Source: Sindora glabra (taxonomy: Eukaryota > Streptophyta > Magnoliopsida > Fabales > Fabaceae). Taken from it: a DNA stretch of 64,000 nt. Under the pieces are notes generated by a model that saw only the letters and a list, made by a program, of their open reading frames with translations, made no database searches and was not told where the DNA came from. A program made the position numbers and the translations under genes. Location of the stretch: assembly GCA_020226215.1 (NCBI GenBank), contig CM035234.1, positions 51,401,275-51,465,274 on the forward strand, written 5' to 3'. Below, in pieces: positions 12,444-24,310 of this stretch (within the stretch, counting starts at the first letter, position 1; the number at the start of each line of letters is the position of its first letter).

Positions 12444-14682
12444 TGTAATATCCTAGGTTAACAATCAAAGCTTTATAAATTTCATAGCCTGTGTATAATT
12501 ATTTTTATTTATTTATTCATTTATCTATTCAATTAATAATTGGTATCAAATTTCTTTTGACATTAGAATTTTATTTAATTAGCTAGTATTGGTTCAAGGT
12601 TTGTTTAAATATTTTCCATAAGCATTTTCTCATAAGTTAGGAATATTTTCAATGATTAAAAGTACAAAGATTTATAAATTTAATTTTTGGCATTTGATAA
12701 ATTATTTTTGGGAGATTGTAACACCCTAGAATGCTATTTAAGGTTTAATTATTTTATATGATTTAAAATATTTAATATCATCGAGGATAGTTAAATCATG
12801 CTTAATTACTTTAAAGTGAAATATGGATATTTAAATTTTTAATTGTATAGTATTAGCACGATTTTATACAATGGAAATGCTATCTAAATGCTATTAGAAT
12901 ATTTAGAAGTTAGAAGTGAGAACCTAGAAAATACTAGTTTTAATAGATGAATTATATATATTGATCTATTTCAATGAGAATTTTAAATAAGATAGAAGAA
13001 GAATCTTTAAGGGAATGGATTTCAAATTAAATGAATGGCTAGGATTTTATATAATCATATGAAAGGTTAAGATTAAAAAAAGAGTCAAGCTAATGGTATG
13101 TTGAGAACGTTCTATCAAAATCCATAGCTTATTTTTCTCTCTCCCCCTAACTACCTCTTTCTCTTTCCTCTCTTTTTCTTTTATGTTAGTTCCCTCTTTT
13201 TCCACTTTACTAATCCTTGGCTCTCTCTTCTCTCTCTCTCTTTCTCTTCATTCTCTCGCACGATTCTACCCTCTTCATTTTCCTTTCCAATTGTAGTCAT
13301 TGGACTTTACCAATATCGTGCTACTTACCTATTTCATTCACTTGCCATTAATGTGAGTGGAGACCACAAGAAGTAGTTCCACTTTCTACTGTGTCGTCAT
13401 GAACAATAAGCTTATAATAAGCTTATGATTGTAGGCATAAAGAAGCTTCCTGTAATGTCCCAAATTTTCAATTCTATTATTTGAATCTTTATTTTCTAAG
13501 GCTGTAGAAACGAAGAGCATGATTGAATTAGCTTAGTGGGTGAATCTTAAGTTAAAAGGAATTAAGTGTAGGATAAATAAAATTTTGAAGGAAAATGATA
13601 GTAGGAAAAGAATTAATTCTCCTAAACAGTATGGATGATCAGAGGAGGTTAGAAAATCCTAAAAAGGGGAGTCGTCTAAGTCTGACAGTATAAGAAATTT
13701 TAAACAGACAAAGACCCTATGGACTAAATTGCAAAAGTACAAAATCGGGTGTGGTTAAAGTGAAATAACTAAGGAATTGGGATCTAATATGAATAACCAA
13801 GACTTTGGGGTGTAATATGTGATTTTTTTTAGTGTGGCCAATAGACACATGGCAAGTGTGGCCAATAGACTTATGGACAAGTGTCCTTATTTGAAGAAAT
13901 GGCAAGAATAGCCTTACTTTTGGTGAAAAAGGACTAAATTACCTTTGAAATTGTCAAAAATGGCAAGAATGCCCCTAGAAGCTTCATGAAAAGTCTTCCC
14001 TCTTCTCCATTTTTTCCAAAAAGCTGCAGCACCTCCATGAAAGCTCCAAAACATGCAGGAGAGAGAGAGAAAGAGAGAGAAAGTTTCTTTTAGTTTTTCA
14101 CCTAAAAATAGTGAGATTTAAGTTTAGTGGTAGAAGGGAAAGTTGCTCCTCTCATAAAGCTCTATCCATTGGTGTGCTTAGATTGAGGAAAAGCTCAAGT
14201 TTGATTAAGTTTGGGGAGCTCCAAGTGAGGATTTTCAAGTTGCACCAAGAGGTAAAAATGTTCTCTTCTAAGAGCTCTTTAATGTACTCTTCTTAGTTTC
14301 TTGAAATCTTGAGGTTGGTGTGGTCAAGGGTGATTGATCATGGAGTTTAGGATGATTTGAGTATGTTTAATGGTGTTTTAGATGTTGTTATGTTAAGCTA
14401 TGGCTTTGGTTTGGTGTAAAAATAGCAAGAAACCATGATGTACACATTTGGGTTTTAGAGGCATAATGGTGCATGTGTAATGTTGGCATGATATGTTTAG
14501 AACTTGGCTAAATTGATGAAGTTAAATTAGTTTCTATGAATTTATGAAGCTTATGGAAGATGAAACTTTGAGTTGTGAAGGTGTTTGTGTGCATTTTTCC
14601 TTTTGAGAAGCCAAGACTATGAATATGAAAAAGAAGGAAGGAAGGAGTTTTAGCTGTTTAATGTGTTTTCGGAGGATCAGTG

Positions 14683-14935
14683 ATGTATACAGGGTAGAAC
14701 ACGGCCCGTGTTGTACCCCGTGTTCCTCGTCGAAGCTGATCAGTGTGCTACACGGGGTGCAACACTCCCCGTGTTTATCTCAGGACTGAAGGGCAGTAAG
14801 GTACACGGGGTAGAACACGGCCCGTGTTCACCCCCGTGTTCTTTGTCGAGTAACCCAGTGAAGCCCTGAAGTGAACCAGTAAGGAACACGGCCCTGAACA
14901 CGGGGTATGGGACCCCCGTGTTCTTTGTTAAGTGA
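14683..14935. repeat. GC-rich imperfect repeats with ACACGGGG / CCCCGTGT inverted pairs
   Basis: About four degenerate units, each with ACACGGGG-type sequence followed within 20-30 bases by its inverse CCCCGTGTT, so each can form a hairpin. The same block occurs in the sister copy at about 32480-32735 on the other strand. Antisense ORFs here are by-products. Confidence 0.75.
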
Positions 14936-15326
14936 ACTTTTTGGCTTGATTTCTTCATGTTTTGCATGGTTTTGCCTTTGGATCCTTTTCTAATGTTCTT
15001 ATGTGTCATTCCAAGGCTTGGAAATAAGATATAGAGCATCTAAGTATGCATTTAATTAAGTGGAGAAAGTAAAGAATACAAGAGGATTAGGGAAAGTGAT
15101 GATGTTCTAATAAGAAACTATGATGTGTATTTGTATAGACTAAGGAGTGACAACTTGGAAAGGCAAGGGAAATTGTAAAGAAGTTGTTAAGTGAGGGCAA
15201 AGGAAACATCACATTGGAAGCTTATAAAAGGTAGCTAGCTTTATCCTTAAGCTTTGTTTTCTATTTACATGATTTTCGGTATACTTTGCCATTATATGGA
15301 ATGTGTATGAATTTACTGTGTGCACA

Positions 15327-15535
15327 CCCCGGGAAGACAGTCAAATACTGTGTGATTAAGGCCTATGGCCCAAGTTATCCCCGGGATGGTAATGAAAATT
15401 GCTGTGTGCAGTACCTATGGCCTTTAGAGTACCTCGGGAAGACAGTGTGATACTGTGTGAGTAAGGCCTATGGCCCGAGTTATCCCCGGGAAGACAGCGT
15501 GATGCTGTATATGAGGCCTAGGTACGATTATCTGT
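15327..15535. repeat. Four tandem units of 52-53 bp in solo LTR G1
   Basis: Units start at 15327, 15379, 15432 and 15484, each opening with CC(C/T)CGGGA and containing a 'cctatggcc' core and a 'gctgtgtg/ctgtgtgat' segment. Matching units appear in the sister copy at about 31905-32090. Confidence 0.85.
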
Positions 15536-18464
15536 GATGGCCATCTAGATATTGAATGAGATAAGTCCTTGAATGGGCTTGATGATTGCTGTGTGCAATA
15601 CATATTTCTTACAATGGTATGATGTTGAATTTGATGACAAATGAGTAATTGATTTCAAAACATATGATTTATTGGCTTAAGGATCTGGAATGGCTTGAAA
15701 TGTTTTTATGGTAATAGCTAGCTACTGGGAAACTTTGTTTCTCATGTTTTTGTGTTGTCACTAACCATTCCAGGTGATGCTTCTAAAGGCCCTCTCGACA
15801 AAGGAGAGTAAAGTTTTGAAGTTGTATATTAAAAATGATTGTACAGTTGGTGATATTGTAAATGATGGATGTATGTTTTGTAAGTTGAACTTGTTGTATA
15901 ATTACATAACCCTTGCCTAAAGTGTTTGAGATGCAGAATATTTGTGGTATTGTGAGCTAGTTCAGAGTAGAAGGCAAATTAGTATGCATTAATTATCCAT
16001 TAAATAAGGATTAAGGTGTTAATAAGTAAGGGAGTTACACTTCCAATTACCGACCATGTTACTGATGGCATCCTTGGCCTTATGCCACTACTATCGACTT
16101 CCACCATTCATGATTAAAGCTACTATAAGCTGGCATCTGAGGTTGCATAGGAAGTGACAATAGGCTTAGGCCACACTACTCTATGCACGACAGAACTGCT
16201 TGGAATCTTCTACTATCGGCCAATAGGTTTAATTTTGGAATTGGCGAGCTGCTAACAAATCCATTAGATGGTGAAGAGACCTTGTATACTTCATACTCTC
16301 TTTGATTTTTGCTATTTTAAATGATCTAAAAAGAACTTATGTGTGTGTATGTTTGATATACAGGATGATGGATAGTAAAAATATAAATTTTTATGTCATA
16401 AAATACTAAGATAGAATGATTAAAATATAAATAAAACATTTTGTTCTAGTATTATGGCAAATTCAAGCAAGAATCAAAAGAAACCCATTTTATGAATATT
16501 TGAGATAGATAATGATAACTTAGAAAAACATGATTTTTATGCTCTAAAATGTTTAAATAACATGAGTAACGTCATTTTAGGGTATGATATGATGACATGT
16601 TTTGTGATGATTGTATACTCTGGAAAACCCATTTGTGTGTTTTCAACATATATGGAGATATATGTGAAAAATATGATTCTTACGTTGTAAAATGCTAAAA
16701 TGAGATGATTAGATTATATAGGGAGCATTATTGTTACTATATATTTTGAAGAACTCATACATAATCCAATAAATGCCATTTTATCATTTTACTTGGGTAG
16801 TTGACATAACATTGATAAAATAATGATCTAAAGCTCTAGAACGATATATTAGTATACCTAGACTACATCTATGCCATAAAAATCTAATATTTTTAATGTT
16901 CATAGTTAATGTAAAGTAAAGTCTTGAAATATGATAATTTCTCATAAGCTCATATTGTGAAATGTAAGAAGTTAATGATTTAGATTATTAGTATATCATA
17001 ATATAAAGTTGAAACTAACATGGTTAGGAAGAAATTGAGGAATACGTATATATTCACAAATTTATCATTTTAAATTGTTAAGTAGGAAAAAGAAATATAA
17101 AAAATGAATAGTTAGGGATCCTCGAGATGAAAAGGTGTTCCTAAGTGAGTATATATCTCACATTAAATTTATGTTTTATTATTATTTTGATGAATGCCAT
17201 ACTTATAATGTTCCTTATAAATCATATGGATCCTATCTACATTCCAACATGAAATCTTAAAGGTATAATTATGAATTAAGGATTATTAACAAGTTTCCTT
17301 TGTAGTCATGCACGAATAACCTTGAAAATGGTACTTATGGCGAATTAGATTGTGAATTAATGTGATGATCATGTGAGAGAGCATGGCAATAAGGTCATAT
17401 GTATACTGTTATGTGTTTGATCTTGTCCTGTGATGACAAAATGGTTTCCTTTTAATTGTAATGCATTGAATCCTGTGACATGTAAAGCTAAACTCTAGTA
17501 AATTTATTATTTGTGAATTATGCCATGAGTAGGATTGAAACTAGAAATGCAACAAGGGTAAAGATGTGGAAGCCTAATAGAAAATTCCTAGTAGATAGTT
17601 TGAGAAGGATATAAGATTGACTTAAGAATCAAATAATGGATATGATGAGATATGATATTAAAATTATGTTTGTGATTGGATATTATCATTTGATGTGATT
17701 GTGATGATTTATTTGTTTTTAAGGCTTAATGGCTATTTGTGATTGTGATGTCTACTAGAATAGGTAATGTATGATATGGTAACAATGTTATATGCTATTG
17801 GATAGTTGACATTATTGTGATTTATGATGTGAAATATAGAATTTAAGTTGTGTGCGGGTGAACACTTAATCCGAGGCTTGGTTTCACACATTCAGAAACT
17901 CAAGGAGTTTGGATTGTATTTATTTTTCTAATCAAATACTCAATTAGCATGTGATCATTTAATATAATTGAATCAATGTTTAGTAATGGTAAATATATGC
18001 TCACTGAGTTCATGTAATTCACTTTGTTTTATTTCTAATGTTTTAAGCTAAGATAAGTGCCTTTGAGTCTTATTGTATCTATGGAGAATCAAGACCACCT
18101 TGTTAAAGGATTTAACAGTTAGGATTAGGATTAGCATTCGAAACAAAGATGCTACTGATACATTACTTGATGTGTTGAATTGTTTATCTATGTATAAGCT
18201 TAAAATTGTGTAATATTATGCATATGTTTATTGCTATCACATTTGTGATAAATATAGGTTTTGTATTTTCAAGCATGTGGCTCTTAAGAAGTATCCAAAA
18301 ATAAGGGAGATTTTATCCATTTTTTCATAAATTTTAAAGTTCTTTTTGAGTCCTCCTAGAAATATGAAAATTTCCATTAGATAGGTTAGAGTGAATAATG
18401 TTAAGGTTTATAGAAATCAAGTATCAAGATCCACACTAGTCAAGATCAGGAATGGGTCATGATA

Positions 18465-20148
18465 AAGATGGTATCAAGGCATGGTTTAGATTCCTATTAG
18501 TAAATAAGTTAGAACAGTCTAACTGTCAAATTTGAGTAAATAAGTTAGGTTCATGGTAATGTAATTAATAGCATTGATCATGAACAAGAGCATAATTGAT
18601 TATATTTTAATGCGTGTTTTTAAAAATCTCCATAGATTTTCTATTATATATGTGTTAGTCACTATTTGTTAATTTGTTAAATCTCTTTATAGTTTATCTT
18701 GTGAGATGAACTATTCCCTTGGTGAATTGTTTCCGATTTGAATGATGAAAGTATGTGATAATTTGAACTGTGTGATGTGAACTTAAGTTATGATTTGTAA
18801 TTGATGCTATGTGAAATAAATGGTTTGAATTATGTGAACAGAAATGAGCTGTGATTTATGATTGATGCTAACAAGAGTAGTATTCCTTCTTTATTGATTA
18901 AGAAAATAAATGTGCTTGAGACTGTGTTGTGAATGATGTAATTCATTGATGTTGAAGGTTGATTACATGAGAATGACAAAATTTATTAATAAAACTCTTA
19001 TGACATACTTAATATTCTAACTATGATATGTGACAATGAAATATACAATTGATGCCTACAATGTCCTATTGTGGTGATGCAACGCCTATGGTGTCCTGTC
19101 ATTATTCACTAGTATATGATTCATAATGAATACTTATCATATATATGATTTGTGAGGAGGAAAACATACATCCTCCACAGAGGAGGAGAGGAGTGGTTAG
19201 TAATGGAGTTTAAAGGTTAGTGGCCTCAGGCCTAGGATAGCAAAGTATAAAGTGAGACCAAAGATATAAGGAGAAATCTTGGATAACAATTATGGTCATT
19301 CGATGAATTTTTACTAAAAGTTACTATAGCCATTCTCTATATTGTTATGCATTATGTTCTGATATTGCTATCTAATTGACTTTAAATATTTCTATCTAAT
19401 AAGGATATGATTAAGCTTTGTTGGCTATATATTGACGATTATTATGTATGAAATTAGTATTTATGGTAATGTTTGGTGAGTACATGATTATGAGTTTATA
19501 TATGATTATTGTTAACCTTTGAAATGAGAAGTTGTGCGAACATTATTACAATAGCAATTTGTATGATTTGTCATTGAGCATACATGAAATGATTTGTAAT
19601 TATTGATTGTAAATTTTATTGGCCAATTGAATGAAATATGAGTATGATTGTAGTTTTAGATGAGGCAAGTTATGGGCTTGTTTGCATTCTTGAATCTTTA
19701 GTGGAGATCCTTGATTGTGAATTGTTGACTATTAATTACGTGTGGAATATATTGGAATTACAATGAATGACCAATGCTCATATAAATAGCATTTCTTACC
19801 TGATTAGATAACAAATGAATCTTATGTTTAAAGATTACACAATGAACCATAAATTGTGTTTAAGGCCATTGTTTGTGTTTAACTTGTCTAAATGTGTCTA
19901 GTATGCAAGTAAACATGTTAGCTTGAGTTAGGTAAAAGTAATTTGTTGAATTGTTTAAGTATTGAAAGTTCATGTGACTATGTTTAAATTAAGTGCTATG
20001 TGAAATCACTCAGAAAAGAGAGAAAGAAGTGCTAGTTTAGCACATATGATGACTCATTAAGTTAATAAATATGTTGTTGACAATTTTATACAATCATGCT
20101 TATTTTTTTAAAAATTTGAAGATGAATTTTTTTGAAAAAAGGAGAACT
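18465..20148 (+). mobile_element. Short non-coding internal region between LTR1 and LTR2
   Basis: About 1.7 kb bounded by a primer-binding-site-like sequence at the left and the 3' internal tail with a purine tract (GAAAAAAGGAGAACT, 20134-20148) at the right. No gag or pol similarity was found. Around 19150-19280 it has a 'gaggagg...acatcctcc...gagtggttagtaatgg' segment resembling the 340-410 part of the LTR E family, so it may contain a decayed LTR piece. The layout resembles a deletion derivative or a non-autonomous element. Confidence 0.65.
18469..18486 (+). other. Primer-binding-site-like sequence
   Basis: TGGTATCAAGGCATGG, four bases after the LTR1 end, resembles the initiator-tRNA-Met primer site (TGGTATCAGAGC) used by most plant LTR retrotransposons. 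Confidence 0.55.
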
Positions 20149-20655
20149 TATGATATCCCAGGTTAATAATCAAAACTTTATAAATTTCATTGTTCGTAAA
20201 TAATTATTTTTATTTATTCATTTGTTTATTCAATTAATAATTAGTATTGAATTTCTTTTGACATTTAAATTTTATTTAATTGGCTAGTGTTGATTCAAGG
20301 TTTGTTTAAATATTTTCTATAAGAATTTTCTTACAAGTTAGGAATATTTTCAGTGATTAAAATTACAAATATTTATAAAATTAATTATAGGTATTTAATA
20401 ATTTATTCTTGGGAGATTGCAAAACTCCAGAATGCTATTTAAGGTTTAATTATTTTATATCCTTTGTAATATTTAATATCATCAAGGATAGTTAAATCAT
20501 ACTTAATTATTTTAAAGTGAAATACAAATATTTAAATTTTTAACCATGTAATATTAGCACAATTTTATACAATAGCAATGGTATCTAAATGCTATTAGAA
20601 TATTTAGAAGTTGGAAATGAGAACCTAGAAAATATTAGTTATGGTAGATGAATTT

Positions 20656-20733
<78 letters not shown>

Positions 20734-23700
20734 GGATTTCCTATCGAATATTTAATGATTTATAGGAACACATATTAAATTCATAGTGTATTGAGACATA
20801 CTATTAATATAAATACATATGTATTTATGATTTAGTAAAATGATTTTCTAATTTTTATTTGAAATATGAAATAGGAATTTTAAATAGGGTGGAAAAAGAA
20901 TCTTTAACAGAATGGATTTCAAATTAAACAAGCAGCAAGGATTTTATAAAATCATTTGGAAGGTTGAAATTAAAAATGGAGTTGGGCTTATGGTGCACTA
21001 AGAAGCATTCTAAGCATTCTATTAAAACCCATAGCTTATTTTTCTTTCTCCCTCTAATCGTTTCTTTCTCTCTTTTCCCTTTTTCTTTTATGACGGTTCC
21101 CTCTTTTTCCACTTTACTAATCCCCGGTTCTTTCTCTCTCTCTCTCTCTCCATTCTTCTGCACAGTTCCATCCTCCTCTCCTTTGTTTTCTTTTCTGATT
21201 GTAGCCACTGGAGTTCATTGATAATGTGCTGCCTATTTATTTCATTCACTTGCCATTAATGGGAATGGAGACCATAGGAAGCAATTACGCTTTCTACTAT
21301 GCCATCATGAATAGAAAGCTTGCAGTGAGCTTTTGATTGCAAACATTAAGCAACTTCCAGTTATTGGCCAAGTTGCCAATGGCGTCCCTAGCCTTATGCC
21401 ATCACTGCTAACATCCATCATTCATAACCAAAGTTACTGCAAGCTAGCATTTAGAGGTCATGTAAAAGGTGACAGTAACCAGGGGCCACACTACTTTGTG
21501 TATGGTAGAACTGCTTGGAATCTTTTTCCATAAACCAATGGGTTCGATTCCAATAACGGTCAGCTGCTAACAGACCCCCTAGATGGTGATGAGACCTTAT
21601 ATACCTCAAACTCTCTTTGATTTCTATTGTTTTGAATAATCTAAAGAAAATTTATATGTTTGTGTTTGATATACAAAATGATGCATACTAAAAATGTAAA
21701 GTTTTATGTTATAAAATGCTAAGATAAAATGATTAAAATATAAAAAAAAATATTTTGTTCTAGTATTATTTCAAATTCATGCAAGAATCAAAAGAAACCC
21801 ATTTTGTGAATATTTGAGATAGATAATGATAACTTAGAAAAACATTATTTTTATGCTCTAAAATGGTCAAATAACATGAGCAACATGATTTAGGGTATGA
21901 TATAATATGTTTTGTGGTGTTTGTATAGTCTAGAAAAACCCATTTGTGTTTTTGACATATATGGAGATATATGCAAAAACTATGATTCTTATGTCATAAA
22001 ATGATAAAATAACATGATTAAATTATAAAGGGACCATTTCATGTTACTATTTTGAAGAATTTATACATGATCCAATAAATCCCATTTTATCATTTTACTT
22101 CAGTAGTTGATATAACATTGACAAAATAATGATTTAAAGCTCTAGAATGATAGATTAGTATACTTAGACTACATCTATGCCATAAAAATCAAATATTTTT
22201 AATGTTCATAGTTAATCTAAAGTAAAGTCCTGAAATATGATAATTTCTCATAGGTTCATATTATGAAATATAAGAACTTAATAATTTAGATTATTAGTAT
22301 ATCATAATACAAAGTTGAAACTGACATAGCTGGGAAGGAATTAAGGAATACTTATATATTCACAAATTCATTATTTTAAATTATAAAGTAGGAAAAAGGG
22401 GAATATGAAAATGAAATACTTAAGAATCCTTAAAGTGAAAGGATATTCCCAGGTGAGTATATATCCCCCATTAAATTTGTGTTTTATTATTATTTTTCTA
22501 AATTTCATACTTATAATATTCCTTATAAATAATATCGATCCCATCTACATTCATCCCTGAAACCTTTAGTTATAATTATGAATTAGGGATTGTTAATGAG
22601 TTTTCTTTGTAGTCACACACAAATAACCTCAAAAATGGTACCTGTGGTAAATTAGATTGTGAGTTAATGTGATGGTCATGCAAAAAGTCATGGTGATGAG
22701 ATTGTATGCATACTATTATGTGTTTGATTTTGTCCTTTGATGAGGAAATGGTTTCTTTTTAATTGTATTACATTGAATCTCATATGTAGAGCTAAACTCT
22801 AGTAAATTTATTACATTGTAAATTATGCCACAGGTGGCATTGAAACTAGAAATGTGAAAGGGTAAAGATGTAGAAGCTAGTTGGAAAATTTCCAACAAAC
22901 ACTTTGAAAAGGATATAAGAGTAACTTAGAAGTCAAACGGTAGATATAATAAGATGTGATATTGAAACTATATTATGATTGGGTATTACCATATGATGTA
23001 ATTATGACTATTTGTTTATATTTCAACCTTAATAGCTATTTATGATTATGATATCTATTGGAATGGGTAGTGTATAATATGATAACAATGTTGTGTGCTA
23101 TTGGATAGCTGAGATTATTATGATTTATAATGTGAAATATAGAATTTAAATTGTGTGCATGTTAATACTTAATTTGATGGTTAGTTTCATACATTCAGAA
23201 ACTCAAGGAATTTGGATTGCATTTATTTCTTTAATCAAATACTTAACTCTTATGTGATTATTTAATACAATTGAATTAAGTTTAGTAATTGTAGATATAT
23301 GCTCACTAAGTTCTTGTAACTCACTCTATTCTATTCCCAATATTTTCAAACTAAGAAAAGTGCTTTTGAGTCTTGTTGCATCTATGGAGAATTAACATCA
23401 CCTTGTTAAAGGATTTTGATAGTTGGGATGAAGATCAACATTTGAAACAAAGACGCTATTGATATATCAATTGATGTATTGAATTATTTATCTATATATA
23501 AGTTTGAAATTATATAATATTATGCCTATATTTATTACTATTGCATCTATAATAAATACAAGTTTTATATTTTAAGGCATGTGGCCTTCAGGAATATCCA
23601 AAAATAGGGAAGATTTTATCCGTTTTTCTGTAAAATTTAAGGTAAATTTTAAGTCCTCTTAGAAATATGAAAATTTTTATTAGATAGATTAAAGTGAATA

Positions 23701-23767
23701 ATGTTAAGATTTATGAAAATTGAGTATCGAGATTCACATCAATTACAATTAGGAATAGGTCATGACA
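20149..23767 (+). mobile_element. LTR2, partner of LTR1
   Basis: Starts TATGATATCCCAGG (decayed TGTAATATCC) and ends GGTCATGACA at 23767. It aligns with LTR1 throughout and lacks the 2.6-kb insertion, so it shows the empty target (CTTCC, 21354-21358). It contains a long AT microsatellite at 20659-20730. ORFs at 20924-21221 are readings of its pyrimidine tract. The following bases are CTCTC; no matching duplication was found on the left because no 5' LTR precedes the pol. Confidence 0.85.
20659..20730. repeat. (AT)36 microsatellite
   Basis: Seventy-two bases of uninterrupted AT dinucleotide within LTR2; the matching place in LTR1 (near 12950) has only a few repeats. Confidence 0.95.
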
Positions 23768-23829
23768 CTCTCTTCTTTAATCTTTTATTTTATATTCTTC
23801 CTAGAGCATTTTGTCAACAATATCTTGGA

Positions 23830-24310
23830 ATAAGGTTGTTTGAGTAACATGCTTAACATTAAAGAAATTATTGCAAAGGTTATATGCAAATATCTAAACC
23901 TTCGCTTTTTCATTTAGAATGAGGTATCCAATATAGCAAGTTAAGTGAATAAACTAAATGACTACTCACTAACAAACATAGACCCTTGTTTCAAATATTT
24001 AAATCCTCAAATGTTGGCTTCTTGAACATTGGAAGGTAAGAATTGATCAATGAAAAATTCTTGGATGGCTAACCAATTTAAAGGTCATAAAGTATATTTT
24101 TTGTTCTCCATAATACTGGTGAACTAAAAATGAGCAGTGTGCTCTAATCTATAGCTAACAAGTTCAATAAGCATCTAATCAGAATGTAAGAGCATTTTCC
24201 CAAATCATTCGATTTAAGTAAGAAACTAGTGCAAATCTGCATTCGGATCCCTGCTAATGAAACAAGAGGATTTAAGCTTGTTGAATTCATGTATGATTTG
24301 AAGTGTGTTA
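23830..24310 (-). pseudogene. Ty3/gypsy gag remnant (retrotransposon gag domain)
   Basis: Read on the minus strand from about 24310 downward: EFNKLKS near the start, then ELVSYRLEH(T)AH, then the retrotransposon-gag signature region WLAIQEFFIDQFLPSNVQEAN and FKYLKQGSMFVSE (about 23960-24080). It ends around MKKRRFRYL. The order and spacing fit the core of the plant gypsy gag domain. Frameshifts and stops are present and no zinc knuckle or pol follows, because the sequence stops at the LTR2 boundary (23767). It is a different, opposite-strand element from the pol at 10-12 kb, probably cut by the insertion of the LTR1-LTR2 unit. Confidence 0.7.

Larger units (their letters stand above)
13451..16039 (+). 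mobile_element. Solo LTR G1 (2589 bp) nested in LTR1
   Basis: Runs from TGTAATGTCCC to GGGAGTTACA with 5'-TG...CA-3' ends. It is flanked by a perfect target duplication CTTCC at 13446-13450 and 16040-16044. The unoccupied site is present in LTR2 as a single CTTCC at 21354-21358. A second copy in opposite orientation lies at 31375-33954. The element is richer in GC and better preserved than its host LTR and holds two internal tandem-repeat blocks. ORFs inside (13717-13905, 14111-14296, 14740-15039) are not recognisable proteins. Confidence 0.93.
12444..18464 (+). mobile_element. LTR1 of the gypsy element (interrupted by a 2.6-kb solo LTR)
   Basis: Starts TGTAATATCCTAGG and ends GGGTCATGATA. 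After removing the nested solo LTR (13451-16039 plus one target copy) it is about 3.4 kb. It aligns along its whole length with LTR2 (20149-23767), including the pyrimidine tract near 13130-13270 and the conserved tail around 18280-18464. It follows gypsy pol and a polypurine tract, so it is the 3' LTR of that pol. It also precedes a primer-binding-site-like sequence, so it doubles as the 5' LTR of the next segment. Confidence 0.85.

Noticed and set aside
14740..15039. 99-codon minus ORF (and 32532-32783) as a gene
   Set aside because: It lies across the ACACGGGG repeat block of the solo LTR; the sister copies do not keep the same ORF.
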